A stretch of 64,000 nucleotides of DNA from Aureococcus anophagefferens (Eukaryota > Sar > Pelagophyceae > Pelagomonadales > Pelagomonadaceae). Shown piece by piece: positions 7,822-16,432 of this stretch. Below the pieces are notes generated by a model that made no database searches, was not told where the DNA came from, and saw only the letters and a program-made list of their open reading frames with translations. Every line of letters starts with the position of its first letter. Within the stretch, counting starts at the first letter, position 1. The stretch lies in NCBI RefSeq assembly GCF_000186865.1, contig NW_008705569.1, forward strand, positions 1,250,054-1,314,053, in the 5' to 3' direction. A program made the translations under genes and the position numbers.

Positions 7822-10441
7822 TCAAACCACCTCGAACCTGCCAGCCAGCACGGCGATCCTGCCCAGGATCGCGCCGCAGGTGCGCTTCGCGAGCTCGTCG
7901 CCGCCGGGCGCGCCGCGGACCGCCGCCGCGAGCCGCGGGGCCAGCGCCGCGCAGAGCGACCGGCACGCCGCGCCGTCGTGGACGGCGCAGACGAGGAACA
8001 CGCGCGCGTCCAGGGCCTCCGCCGTCGCCTCGGCCTCCGGCGCGTCCGCGAGGAGCCACGCGGACGCCGCCTCGAGCGCGCGCTTCGCGTCGCGCGCGGA
8101 CGCGTACCGCGTCGCCACGTCGTCGATGGTCCGGTCCAGCGCGGCGGCGCAGAGCGCGCGCAGCGCCCGCGCCTGGTCCGCGCTCGGCGCGCAGCGGGGG
8201 AGCAGCTCCGCGCGGAGCGCCGCGCACGACCGCGAGAGCCGCGCGTGCAGCACCTCCGCCTCCCTCGTGAGCCGCCGGAGCTTGGCCTCCGTGTCCTCGT
8301 CCTCCCGCGGCGCCTCGGGCGCCGGCGCCGGCTTCTCGTCGTCGCCGTCGTCGTCCTTGTCCTCCTCTTCCTCGTCGTCGTCGTCGTCGCGCGGCGGCGC
8401 GGCCGCGCGCCGCGCGAGGTCCTCGTGCGCCTTCGTGAGCTTCGCGGCGGCCTCCGTCGCGGCCTGCGCGGAAATCTTCAACCCGACTTCAATGTGCGCG
8501 TATGCGCCCATTTCGACGCGAGCTCTTCGGCCGTGCTTCGAGAACTCGACGAGAGCACTCGATGCGTCCAAAAATCAGCCGAATCGACGTCGATGTGATC
8601 GAGAGAGAGAAGTTTTTGCCGGACGGGGCGTTCCACCGGTTGATTTCCACACGGGTCGCGGCCTGCGCGCAGCGGTGCGTCGCGCGCGCCGCGCGGTCGC
8701 AGGCCGACTTGAGGTCGATGGCGGCGATGCTAACGCGGTAGCGCACGAGGTCGTCGCCCGCGCGCGCCGACAGGATCGCGCCGACGGCGGCCATCGCGTC
8801 GCCGTCCGCGCCCGCGGCGTCGCGCGCGGCCTCGATGGCCTCGTTGACGGCCTCCGACGCGTCGAGGACGGGCTGGCGCGCGCCCGCGGCGTAGGCCGAC
8901 GCGTTGACGGCGTCGCGCGCGGACGCGAGCAGGCGGCTCACCGCGGACACGAGCACGTGGTCGTCGCCGCCGCCCGTCGCCTCCTCGAGGCGGCTCCGCG
9001 CGAGCGCGTCCAAAGCCGCCTCGGCCTCGTCGTTCTCCGGCGGGCAGACCTCGGCGACGGTCCGCGACCAGAGCATGGCCAGCTGGGCCAGGCGGTTCAC
9101 CGTCGCCGCCGCGTGCCGCGCGCGCGCCGCGCACGCCTCGACGGTCGTCGCGTGCTCCGACGACGACGACGCGGCGTCGGACGACGAGTCCGTCGCCTTC
9201 GGCGACGGCGGGGGCGTCGCGTCCTCGGCGTCCGAGTCCGTCGCTTTTCCTTCCTCGACGTCGTCCTCCTCCCGAACGCGCTCGTCCTTGTCCTCCTTCG
9301 CCATGGCCTCGCCTTCCCGCGCCTCGTCCTCCTCCTCGGGCTTCTCCGCCTCGGGCTTCTCCGCCTCGGGCTTCTCCGCCTCGGGCTTCTCCGCCTCCTC
9401 CTCTGGCTTCTCCGCTCGCTCCTCCTTCGCCGGGCGCGCGCGCTTGAACTGCTTCGTCGCGCGCGTGTACGCGTCCTTGAGCCGTCGGAACTTGGCCGGG
9501 TCGCCGCCCTTGTCCGGGTGGTGCGCCCGCGCCATCTTGTGGTAGGCCTTGCGCAGCTCGCCCTCGGACGTCGGCGGCGCCGCCAGCCCGAGCGCGACGA
9601 GGTCCGCGGTCTTGCGATGCGTCTTCAGAGCCCGTTCCAACTCGTCCTTCGTGGCCTTCTTCGCCTCGATGCGCCCCATGAGGTCCTGGAGCGCGTCGCT
9701 CTCGCACGCGTCCCGCGCCTCGGCGGGCGCGCCGAGGCGCACGAGCTCGCGCATGACCTCCGCGCGGAGCCGCCACCGCCGCGGCGGCGCCGCGTCCGCG
9801 CCGTCCCTCTCGGCCCTCGTGAGCAGGTCGCGGTCGATGGCGCAGTCGCACTGCTCCGCCGTCAGCTTCGCGGCGGCGCCGTCGGCGTCGAGCAGCGCCT
9901 CGCGCGCGCACAACGCCGCCGTCTCCGCCGCGACGGCCGCCGCGCCTTTCCGGAGCAGCGTCTCGGACAGCCAGCGATCCGCGGCCGACAGCGCCGCGGC
10001 GGGCAGGCCGCTGGCGAGCGCCAGCGCGTCGTGGTCGCCGGCCTCGAAGCTCGCCTCGAGGACGAGGCCGCAGTGGTCGGGGGCGAGGGTGCCCGCGGCC
10101 CAGGCCGCGACGGCCGCGCGCGCGGCTTCGGGGAGCCGCGACGGCTTGAGGTCGGAGACGTCGACGCTCGGGAACCGCGGCCGCCCGGCGCCGTCGCCGG
10201 CGTGGCGGAGCCGCACGAGGGACGCGACGAGGAGCGCCGCGTGGGGGTCGTCGCTCGACGCGCGCCGGTTCGAGTCCTGCAGCGCGCAGCCCAGGGCCGA
10301 GAGCAGGTTGGCGTCGGGGCTGCCGCCCGGTTTGCCGGGGCGCAGCCCGGAGAGGAGCTGCTCGTTCGCACGCTTCGGCGTCGGCGCGGCGCTCCGGCCG
10401 TGGTTCTCCTTGGCCGCGAGCCAGGCCTTGGCCGCGGCCAT
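7822..10441 (-). CDS. J-domain (DnaJ-like) co-chaperone, large acidic protein
   Basis: Two exons, 10441-8663 and 8463-7822, give 806 residues. The J-domain lies near residues 280-335 (ELRKAYHKMARAHHPDKGG with the HPD motif), so it is internal rather than N-terminal. It should stimulate an Hsp70 partner. The N-terminal 270 residues are Ala-rich and helical with no family I recognise. After the J-domain come an EKPEA tandem repeat, an acidic Ser/Asp linker, then helical segments. The intron is a family B introner in antisense. Excision joins HRCAQ-AATEAA in frame. It diverges from SEC13 with 169 bp between the starts. Confidence 0.7.
8464..8654 (-). mobile_element. Introner family B, copy 4, antisense (intron 8464-8662)
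   Basis: A 191-bp element flanked by GTCGCGGC at 8456-8463 and 8655-8662 (GCCGCGAC in gene sense). Gene-sense ends are CCGTGTGGAAATC and GATTTCCGCGCAG. It is the only B copy whose internal sequence runs antisense to its gene, and its inner right part is diverged from the others. Confidence 0.88.
9336..9405 (-). repeat. 15-bp tandem repeat encoding EKPEA
   Basis: Four to five copies of a 15-bp unit (CTTCTCCGCCTCGGG on the plus strand) encode Glu-Lys-Pro-Glu-Ala repeats next to the J-domain. Confidence 0.8.
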
Positions 10442-10610
10442 GGTGGAGCAGCGCGGACCCGAGGCGACCAAACCGACGGCGTCGACCGGGGCGACGTGCC
10501 TCGGCACTTGCCCGGCTCCATGCACTTCGCTCGCCGGGGGTCCTCGTGGAGCCGATCGCGGCCTCGGGTGTCGTCGGCGGCGCGCGAGTCGCGAGTCGCG
10601 GCGCGACAAG
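10442..10610. promoter_or_regulatory. Divergent promoter between J-domain gene and SEC13
   Basis: The only 169 bp between two start codons facing away from each other. It must contain both promoters and 5' UTRs. No TATA-like element is obvious. Confidence 0.5.
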
Positions 10611-11588
10611 ATGTCGGCCCTCAGCCCGTCGGCCCACATCGACACGCAGCACGAGGACCACATCCACGACTGCCAGTGGGACTACTACGCGCGGCGCCTC
10701 GCGACGGCGAGCAGCGACCGCACGGTCAAGGTCTGGAACGTGGAAGCCGAGAGCCACGCGCTCAGCGCGACGCTGACTGGCCACGACGGCCCCGTCTGGG
10801 AGGTGGCCTGGGCGCACCCGCAGTACGGCACGGTGCTGGCGTCCTGCTCCTACGACGGCACGGTGCTCGTCTTCAAGGAGGACGGGCCCGGCCGCTGGTC
10901 GGTGGTGCACAAGTTCGCCCCCCAGGCGTCGCAGCCCGTGTCGATAAATTCGATCGAGTTCGCGCCGTCGGCCTTCGGGCAGCTCATCCTCGCCTGCGCG
11001 TCGTCCGACGGCCACGTGACCGTGCTGCGCCACGACGCGGCGACGGCGGAGTGGGGCGAGGACCGGTTCCTCGCGAGCCCGCTCGGCACGAACGCCGTGT
11101 CCTGGGCGCCCCTGGGCGTCAACGGCTCGACGCGGGACGACGGGTCGCCCATCCTGCGCCTGGCGACGGGCTCCGCCGACTGCCTCGTCAAGGTCTGGTC
11201 CGCGAGCGCGCCGGACGAGCACACGGGCGCGGTCCACTGGGACGCGGAGCCCATGGCCGACGGCGGCAAGCTCCACAAGGCCTGGGTCCGCGACGTCGCC
11301 TTCTGCCCCTTCTACGGCGTGCCCCAGCCCTGCCTCGCGTCCTGCTCCGAGGACAAGAGCGTCTACGTCTGGTGCCGGGGCGACCTCGAGATGTCGTGGA
11401 CGCCGAAGAAGGTCGTCGCGCTGGAGCAGCCCTGCTGGCGCGTCAACTGGTCCGTGACGGGCAACATCCTCGCCGTCAGCTCCGGCGACGACGACGTGTC
11501 CATGTGGAAGGAGACGATCCAGGGCGAGTGGTTCCAGCTCGGCGAGCCGGAGAAGCTCACGAACGGCGCCGCGGCGCCGCCGAACTGA
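10611..11588 (+). CDS. SEC13: SEC13, WD40 protein of COPII coat and nuclear pore
   Basis: 325 residues from ATG 10611, the usual SEC13 length. Six WD40 blades are recognisable: HIHDCQWDYYARRLATASSD, TGHDGPVWEVAWAHPQYGTV, INSIEFAPS, GTNAVSWAPLG, RDVAFCPFYG and CWRVNWSVTGNILAVSSGDD. SEC13 pairs with SEC31 in COPII vesicles at the ER and with Nup145C/Nup96 in the nuclear pore Y-complex. Single exon. The stop is followed after 60 bp by the convergent CCDC103-like gene. Confidence 0.93.
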   Translation: MSALSPSAHIDTQHEDHIHDCQWDYYARRLATASSDRTVKVWNVEAESHALSATLTGHDGPVWEVAWAHPQYGTVLASCSYDGTVLVFKEDGPGRWSVVHKFAPQASQPVSINSIEFAPSAFGQLILACASSDGHVTVLRHDAATAEWGEDRFLASPLGTNAVSWAPLGVNGSTRDDGSPILRLATGSADCLVKVWSASAPDEHTGAVHWDAEPMADGGKLHKAWVRDVAFCPFYGVPQPCLASCSEDKSVYVWCRGDLEMSWTPKKVVALEQPCWRVNWSVTGNILAVSSGDDDVSMWKETIQGEWFQLGEPEKLTNGAAAPPN

Positions 11589-11648
11589 GCGAGGAGGCGG
11601 GGAGGCCCGCGCGGCGACTCCAAGGCCCGTCCCGCGCGCGCGTCCCCG

Positions 11649-12599
11649 CTACTTAAGGCAGTCCGCGTACGTCGCCCGGAGCTCGGCGACGTCGCCGCGC
11701 CGCGCGTCGCCCGCGGCGACCGCGAGGTTCGCGAACGCGGCCTCGAGGGCCGCCGCGAGCTCCTTCTCGAACATGAGCACGTTGAGGGAGAAGCGCGGCG
11801 CCCGCGCGACGGCGCGGAACCAGGCGATCGCGTCCGCGACGTCCGCGGCGAGCGCGGCGTCGGCGGCGGCCGCGGGCTCCGGCGGCGGCGCGGCGTCGGC
11901 GTCGGCGGGCGGCGCGGCCGGCGCGGCGGCGGTGTCCGGCGGCGGCGGCGGCGCGGCGGCGTCCTTCGTAGGCTCCTTGGCGAAGTCGAGCCAGGGCGCG
12001 GCGACGACCTCGAGGACCTCCGTCATGAGCGTCGCGTCGAGCTCCGAGGCGAAGACCTTGCCGAGGACCTCGGGCCCGTGGACCTTGAGGTAGTCGCGGC
12101 GCCGCGCCGCCGTGATCTGCTTCGCGCGCGGCGCCTTCGTCTTCGCCGTCGCCATCTTGCGGCAGCGGCGCCAGTCGCGCTCGAACTCCAGCGGCGTCCG
12201 CGGCGCCTTGTGCTTGCCCTTGGCGCCGACGCCCTCGGCGAGCGCGAGCGTGCGGTGGCCGCCGTGCACGTCGCCCGCGTTGTTGCCGCCGCGGCCGTCC
12301 CGCTTCTTCGTCGCGCGCGCGGCCGCCGTGTGGCCCCAGCCGACGCGGCCCTTGGTCAATTCTTTAAACTCCGTCGACGACACGGGCCGCAGGTTGTCCT
12401 CGGCGCAGGCGACGAAGTTCTTGAACTCGTCGTAGGAGCCGGAGACGTGGATCGCCTTCTTCTTCATGTCGTCGACGCGCCGGTAGCGCCGGTCCTCCGT
12501 GAGCCCCTCGCAGCACTCGCGCTCGAGCTTCTTGACGTCGAGGTGGCCGTCCTTCGTGAACACGCTGCTGTGCTTCTTCTCGTTGAAGTAGCGGGCCAT
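11649..12599 (-). CDS. CCDC103/DNAAF19-like axonemal dynein assembly factor
   Basis: 316 residues from ATG 12599. The N-terminal half holds DVKKLERECCEGLTEDRRYR and GSYDEFKNFV, matching the KALEKEL...YKRENAAKLRAV...SYEEFR pattern of CCDC103. Then come EFERDWRRCRK (family F-RDWRR) and, after a basic linker, LGKVFASELDATLMTEVLEV plus FSLNVLMFEKE, which match the C-terminal RPAP3-C-like helices. A Pro/Ala-rich insert sits between them. CCDC103 helps attach dynein arms to ciliary doublets. The match is from motif order by eye and would need a profile search to confirm. Confidence 0.6.
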   Translation of the reverse strand: MARYFNEKKHSSVFTKDGHLDVKKLERECCEGLTEDRRYRRVDDMKKKAIHVSGSYDEFKNFVACAEDNLRPVSSTEFKELTKGRVGWGHTAAARATKKRDGRGGNNAGDVHGGHRTLALAEGVGAKGKHKAPRTPLEFERDWRRCRKMATAKTKAPRAKQITAARRRDYLKVHGPEVLGKVFASELDATLMTEVLEVVAAPWLDFAKEPTKDAAAPPPPPDTAAAPAAPPADADAAPPPEPAAAADAALAADVADAIAWFRAVARAPRFSLNVLMFEKELAAALEAAFANLAVAAGDARRGDVAELRATYADCLK

Positions 12600-12837
12600 C
12601 GTGTCGACTCCGGGCAGCGCGTCGGGCAGCCCCAGCGGCGAGACGCGACCGGCTCCGTTGCGCGCTCGATGTGCGACTCTCTCTCTCTTTTGCGGCAAAA
12701 TCGTATGGGCTGCTGATCTAGCCTCCCAACAGCAACCTTGCGAGTCACTGTTCCAGCAGTCGCGACACATTACAGCTTTGACGACCAAGCTGATCAGTAG
12801 CTGCGACCGCACCCACGCCAAACAGACACCGCTCCCC

Positions 12838-13285
12838 ATGCGCCTCCTGCTCCTCGCCGCGCTGTCCACGACCGCGCGCACCATCGATCTCAACTGGATC
12901 CCCGCGGACGGCGCGGGCCCGCTGCCGCTGTCGGCGGCCTACCGCGCCCAGCTCGGGAGGCTCTGCGACCTCATCGAGTCCGGCGCCGCGCTGCCGCCGT
13001 CGATCGTCGAGCGCCTGGCCGACATCGAGGTCTTCTGCGCGAAGCTCCGCAAGTCCGAGCGCTCGCTCGCGCCCCGCGGCCTCCTCCGCGGCTTCACGAC
13101 GGCGGCCTCGCTCGCCGTCGGCGGCGGCTACGCCTGGCACAACTACCAGAACCGCGGCTGGATCTACAAGGTCGTCCGCGACAACCAGCGGCGGCGCCGC
13201 GCGTCGATCACCGGCGCCGGCTCGTCGCTCCGCTACGGCCAGTACGCGACGATGACGCCCAAACCCAAATACAAGAAGCCCCACG
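12838..13285 (+). CDS. Unknown small membrane or secreted protein, truncated by gap
   Basis: ATG 12838 starts about 149 visible residues before the assembly gap; the 3' end is missing. A signal peptide (MRLLLLAALSTTARTI) leads a helical region and a short hydrophobic stretch (GFTTAASLAVGGGYAWHNY), then a basic RRRR segment and PKPKYKKPH. I do not recognise a family. It is convergent with the cyclophilin-SYF2 gene across the gap. Confidence 0.5.
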
Positions 13286-13335
13286 NNNNNNNNNNNNNNN
13301 NNNNNNNNNNNNNNNNNNNNNNNNNNNNNNNNNNN
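13286..13335. other. Assembly gap of 50 N
   Basis: Fifty undetermined bases. The length 50 looks like a placeholder, so the real gap may differ. It removes the 3' ends of both converging genes. Confidence 1.
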
Positions 13336-14560
13336 TTGTCGACGCGCGCTTGAGCTTCTTGTTGAAGTGCTTGTTGCGGTCGTTGATGGAGTCGACGTCG
13401 GCGCCGGGCAGCTCCGTGCGGCGCCGCGAGAACTCGGACCGCTTCTGCGCGCGCTGCTCGAGCTCGTCGGCCATGCGCGACACGGCCTTGGGGTCGTCGA
13501 AGCCCGCCGCGCCGTAGGTCAGCGGGTCCAGATCCGCGACGGGCTCCTCCCAGTCCGCGGACACGGGCAGGGCCTCCGTGCGCTTCTCGTAGGCCTTGTG
13601 CTTCGAGTCCTCGTTGAAGACGTCCCAGCCGAACGCGGCCTTGCGCTTTTCCTTCTTCCGCTTCGCGTCTTCCCGGCGGCCGGCGAAGTCCGCGGTCTCG
13701 AGGAGGTAGGCCTTGTCCTCGGGCACGCCGCGCTTCGCCAGGTCGTCCTTCCAGGCCTGCTTGTCGGCGGCGCGGTCCGCGCGCCGCGCGACCTTGCCGT
13801 CGCGGTCCTCCTTCTTCTTCTTCCGCTCGGCTTTCGTCGCGGCCGCGTTGGCCCGGCGGCCCTTGTTCATCTGCATGCGGAGCCGCAAGAGGCGCTTCTC
13901 GAGCTCCGACTTGCCCTCGAACTGGGCCTCGTCCTCCGCCTCGTCCTCGTCCTCCTCGTCCTCTTCCTCTTCCGCCTCCGGTTCCGCGGCCGGCGCCGCG
14001 GCCGCCTCGGCCGCCTTCGCGGCCTCCGCGGGCGCGGACGCCCTGCCGAGCTCGCCGCAGGCGACGATGGCGACGCGCGCGAGGGGCCGGTCGCCGTCGT
14101 CGACCTTGGCGTTGCCGACGGCGTCGACCGTCGCCGCGCCGGAGACGACGCGGCCGAAGACGACGTGCTTGCCGTCGAGGTGGGGCGTCGGCCGGAGCGT
14201 GACGAAGAACTGGGACCCGTTCGTGTGCGGGCCCGCGTTGGCCATGGACAGCAGGTGGCCGCAGGTGTGCTTGAACTGGAAGCCCTCGTCCTCGAATTTC
14301 GTTCCGTAGATCGACGACCCGCCCGTGCCGTCGCCGCGCGTGAAGTCGCCGCCCTGGATCATGAAGTTGCGGATCACGCGGTGGAAGGCCGACCCGGCGT
14401 AGTTCAGGTTCCCGCCCATCTCGCCCGTGCACAGCGCGCGGAAGTTCTCGCAGGTGCGCGGCAGGATGTCGCTGAAGAGCTCGAACTCGACGCGCGCGGG
14501 CGGCCGCGCGCCGATCTGGATGTCGAAGTAGACGCGCGCGCGCTTCGCGGCGGCGGCCAT
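13336..14560 (-). CDS. Cyclophilin-SYF2 fusion protein (spliceosome), 3' end in gap
   Basis: About 408 residues are visible from ATG 14560. Residues 8-170 are a full cyclophilin domain ([50 protein letters not shown]) with the catalytic Arg and the Gln-Phe-Phe motif intact. An acidic linker leads to a SYF2 domain: [19 protein letters not shown], a Trp-containing helix, AAFGWDVFN, then [17 protein letters not shown] and [19 protein letters not shown] near its end. SYF2 belongs to the Prp19-associated (NTC) part of the spliceosome, and several separate cyclophilins bind the same complex. One uninterrupted frame spans both domains, so this is not a joined-ORF artefact. The last 20 or so SYF2 residues fall in the gap. 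Confidence 0.85.
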
Positions 14561-14790
14561 CTCGGCGCGATCGGCCGGCGGCGGGGCGGCGGGTGCGGCG
14601 AAGCGGACTGCGACGGCGGAGGCGGCGAACTCGATCGCCTCTCCGCAACCAGGCCGCGCCCGCCTCGCCGTCCACCGCGCGCCGCACGCCCGCCCCGCCC
14701 GGCGCCCCGCACGGTCGCCGCCGCTCTCGACGCTCGACGCGCCCCCGCTCCTCCTCGCTTTGACCGCCGCGCCGCCGACGCACCGCCAAG
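14561..14790. promoter_or_regulatory. Divergent promoter between two spliceosome genes
   Basis: 230 bp between the start of the cyclophilin-SYF2 gene and the start of CWC15. It is C/G-rich with repeated GCCCGCC and CGCCGCC. Shared control of the two spliceosome genes is an inference from the arrangement. Confidence 0.5.
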
Positions 14791-15465
14791 ATGACGACGG
14801 CGCACCGGCCGACGTTCACGGCGGCCCGCGAGCACGGGAACGAGCATGGCGTCTGGGGCAGCGGCGGCGTGCGGTCCATGATGAACCACGCGCGGGACCG
14901 GCCGAACCACCTGAAGATGAAGTACCGCTCCGGCCATCAGTTGGACGGCATCTACGACGACCGAGCGTCGAAGATCGAGAAGGCGGACCTCGGCGAGGAC
15001 GCCGCCGTCGAGCGGCCCCTCCTCTCCGCGGCGCCGACGCTCGCGCCGGAGCCCAAGCTGCTGTTGGGGCAGGAGGCGTTCCGGCCGGGCGAGCTCGACG
15101 CGTACGACGATCGGGACGAGTCCGACGGCGACAGCGACAGCTCGGACGACTCCGACGACGACGACGACGACGAGCTCGCCCTGGCGCTGGAGCTCGAGAA
15201 GATCAAGAAGGAGCGCGAGGCCGAGCGCCTGCGCAAGGAGGCCGAGGCCGCGGCGGACGCGCAGGCCGCGCGCGACGCGGCGGCCTTGACGACGAACCCG
15301 CTGCTCAACGACGAGCCCAGCGGCGCCGTCAAGCGCAAGTGGAACGACGACGTCGTCTTCCGGAACCAGGCCCGCGGCGCGCCGGAGAAGAAGGGCCGCA
15401 CCTTCATCAACGACACGATCCGCAACGACTTCCACAAGCGGTTCCTCGCGAAGTACATCCAGTAA
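14791..15465 (+). CDS. CWC15: CWC15/Cwf15 pre-mRNA splicing factor
   Basis: 224 residues from ATG 14791. The N-terminus [16 protein letters not shown] matches the family start MTTAARPTF. Then comes HLKMKYR, an acidic Asp/Ser run, and [17 protein letters not shown]. The invariant C-terminus is [16 protein letters not shown] ... [16 protein letters not shown] ... KYIQ. CWC15 is a component of the Prp19/CDC5L complex and threads through the spliceosome active-site region. Length is close to the human protein (229). Single exon, divergent from another NTC-associated gene. Confidence 0.93.
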   Translation: MTTAHRPTFTAAREHGNEHGVWGSGGVRSMMNHARDRPNHLKMKYRSGHQLDGIYDDRASKIEKADLGEDAAVERPLLSAAPTLAPEPKLLLGQEAFRPGELDAYDDRDESDGDSDSSDDSDDDDDDELALALELEKIKKEREAERLRKEAEAAADAQAARDAAALTTNPLLNDEPSGAVKRKWNDDVVFRNQARGAPEKKGRTFINDTIRNDFHKRFLAKYIQ

Positions 15466-15496
15466 GGTTAGTACACTCGCAACGCCGCCGCCCCTC

Positions 15497-16321
15497 CTAG
15501 TGGGCCCGGTCGCGGACGACGTCCCGGGGCAGCTCGCGCGCGAGCGCGAGCGCGGCGAGGAGCAGGCCCGCCCAGCACGCGAGGCTGGCGAGGAGGCGGC
15601 TCAGGGGCGTCGGCCGGTACTTGGCGATCTCCGCGAGGGCCTGGCGCCGGATCGCCGCGTTCTCGCGCGCCAGCGCGTCGTACTTGATCTGGAGCGCGTC
15701 GCGGTCGCGCTCCGCGGCGCGGCGCCGCTCGTCCGCGAGGCGCGCGGTCGCGGCGACCTCCTCGGCGCCGTCGTAGGTGAGCTCGCGGCGCACGAGACTC
15801 CGCGGCGGCGCGGACTGCTGCGGCGGCGACGGCGCGGGGGCCGGCGGCGACGTCGCCGTCGCGGACCTCGACCACAGCGCGACGGTCGCGGCGACTTTCT
15901 CCGCGCGGAGCGCGTCGGCGCTCGGGCTCGCGGCGGACGACGACGACGCCCTGGAGGCCGCGGACGCGGCGGACAGGGCGGACGTCGCGGAGGCCGCCGA
16001 GGCCGGCGCGGCGGGCGTCGCGCGCGGCGCGGCGGGCGGCTCGCGGCCCCCGGCCGTCGCGGCCGCGAGCGCGACGCCGCTCGTCGACGCCCACTGGCTC
16101 AACGCCGACGTCTTCTTCAAAGCCGACGACGGCCGCCCGCCCGGCGACCAGGGGTAGCGCCCGTTCTCCTCGAGGCGCCGCCGCATGGCGCTGTTCTTCG
16201 ATTTCAAAAGCCGGAGCTCCTCCTGCTCCTGGATGTGCTGCGCCATCGCCGCCGGCGTCAGGCCGAGCACGGTGGTGTTCGGGGAATGGGCGCGGCGCAG
16301 GGGCGTACGCCTCCGTTGCAT
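15497..16321 (-). CDS. Unknown tail-anchored coiled-coil protein
   Basis: 274 residues from ATG 16321. The N-terminal part contains MAQHIQEQEELRLLKSKNSA, a short coiled coil. A long Ala/Ser/Pro-rich low-complexity middle follows. The C-terminal third is a coiled coil (ADERRRAAERDRDALQIKYD) leading to one hydrophobic segment near the end (LLASLACWAGLLLAALALA) and a short charged tail. That layout suggests a tail-anchored membrane protein facing the cytosol. I do not recognise the family. It starts 111 bp from the divergent WSC-sialidase gene. Confidence 0.55.
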   Translation of the reverse strand: MQRRRTPLRRAHSPNTTVLGLTPAAMAQHIQEQEELRLLKSKNSAMRRRLEENGRYPWSPGGRPSSALKKTSALSQWASTSGVALAAATAGGREPPAAPRATPAAPASAASATSALSAASAASRASSSSAASPSADALRAEKVAATVALWSRSATATSPPAPAPSPPQQSAPPRSLVRRELTYDGAEEVAATARLADERRRAAERDRDALQIKYDALARENAAIRRQALAEIAKYRPTPLSRLLASLACWAGLLLAALALARELPRDVVRDRAH

Positions 16322-16432
16322 AGGCCGCCTCGGGCAGCAGCGCCGCGCGTTTGAGGCCTCGATCGCTCGCGCAGGAATTACGAAAAGCGCGCTTGATGAA
16401 CAACTTGTCGTTTATATCTTTGAACATCGCCG

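Noticed and set aside
7880..11656. Very long plus-strand open frame (over 1200 codons) opposite the J-domain gene
   Set aside because: Its product is Arg/Ala-rich low complexity with no motif except where the real SEC13 frame lies. The GC-rich antisense of a real gene readily stays open.
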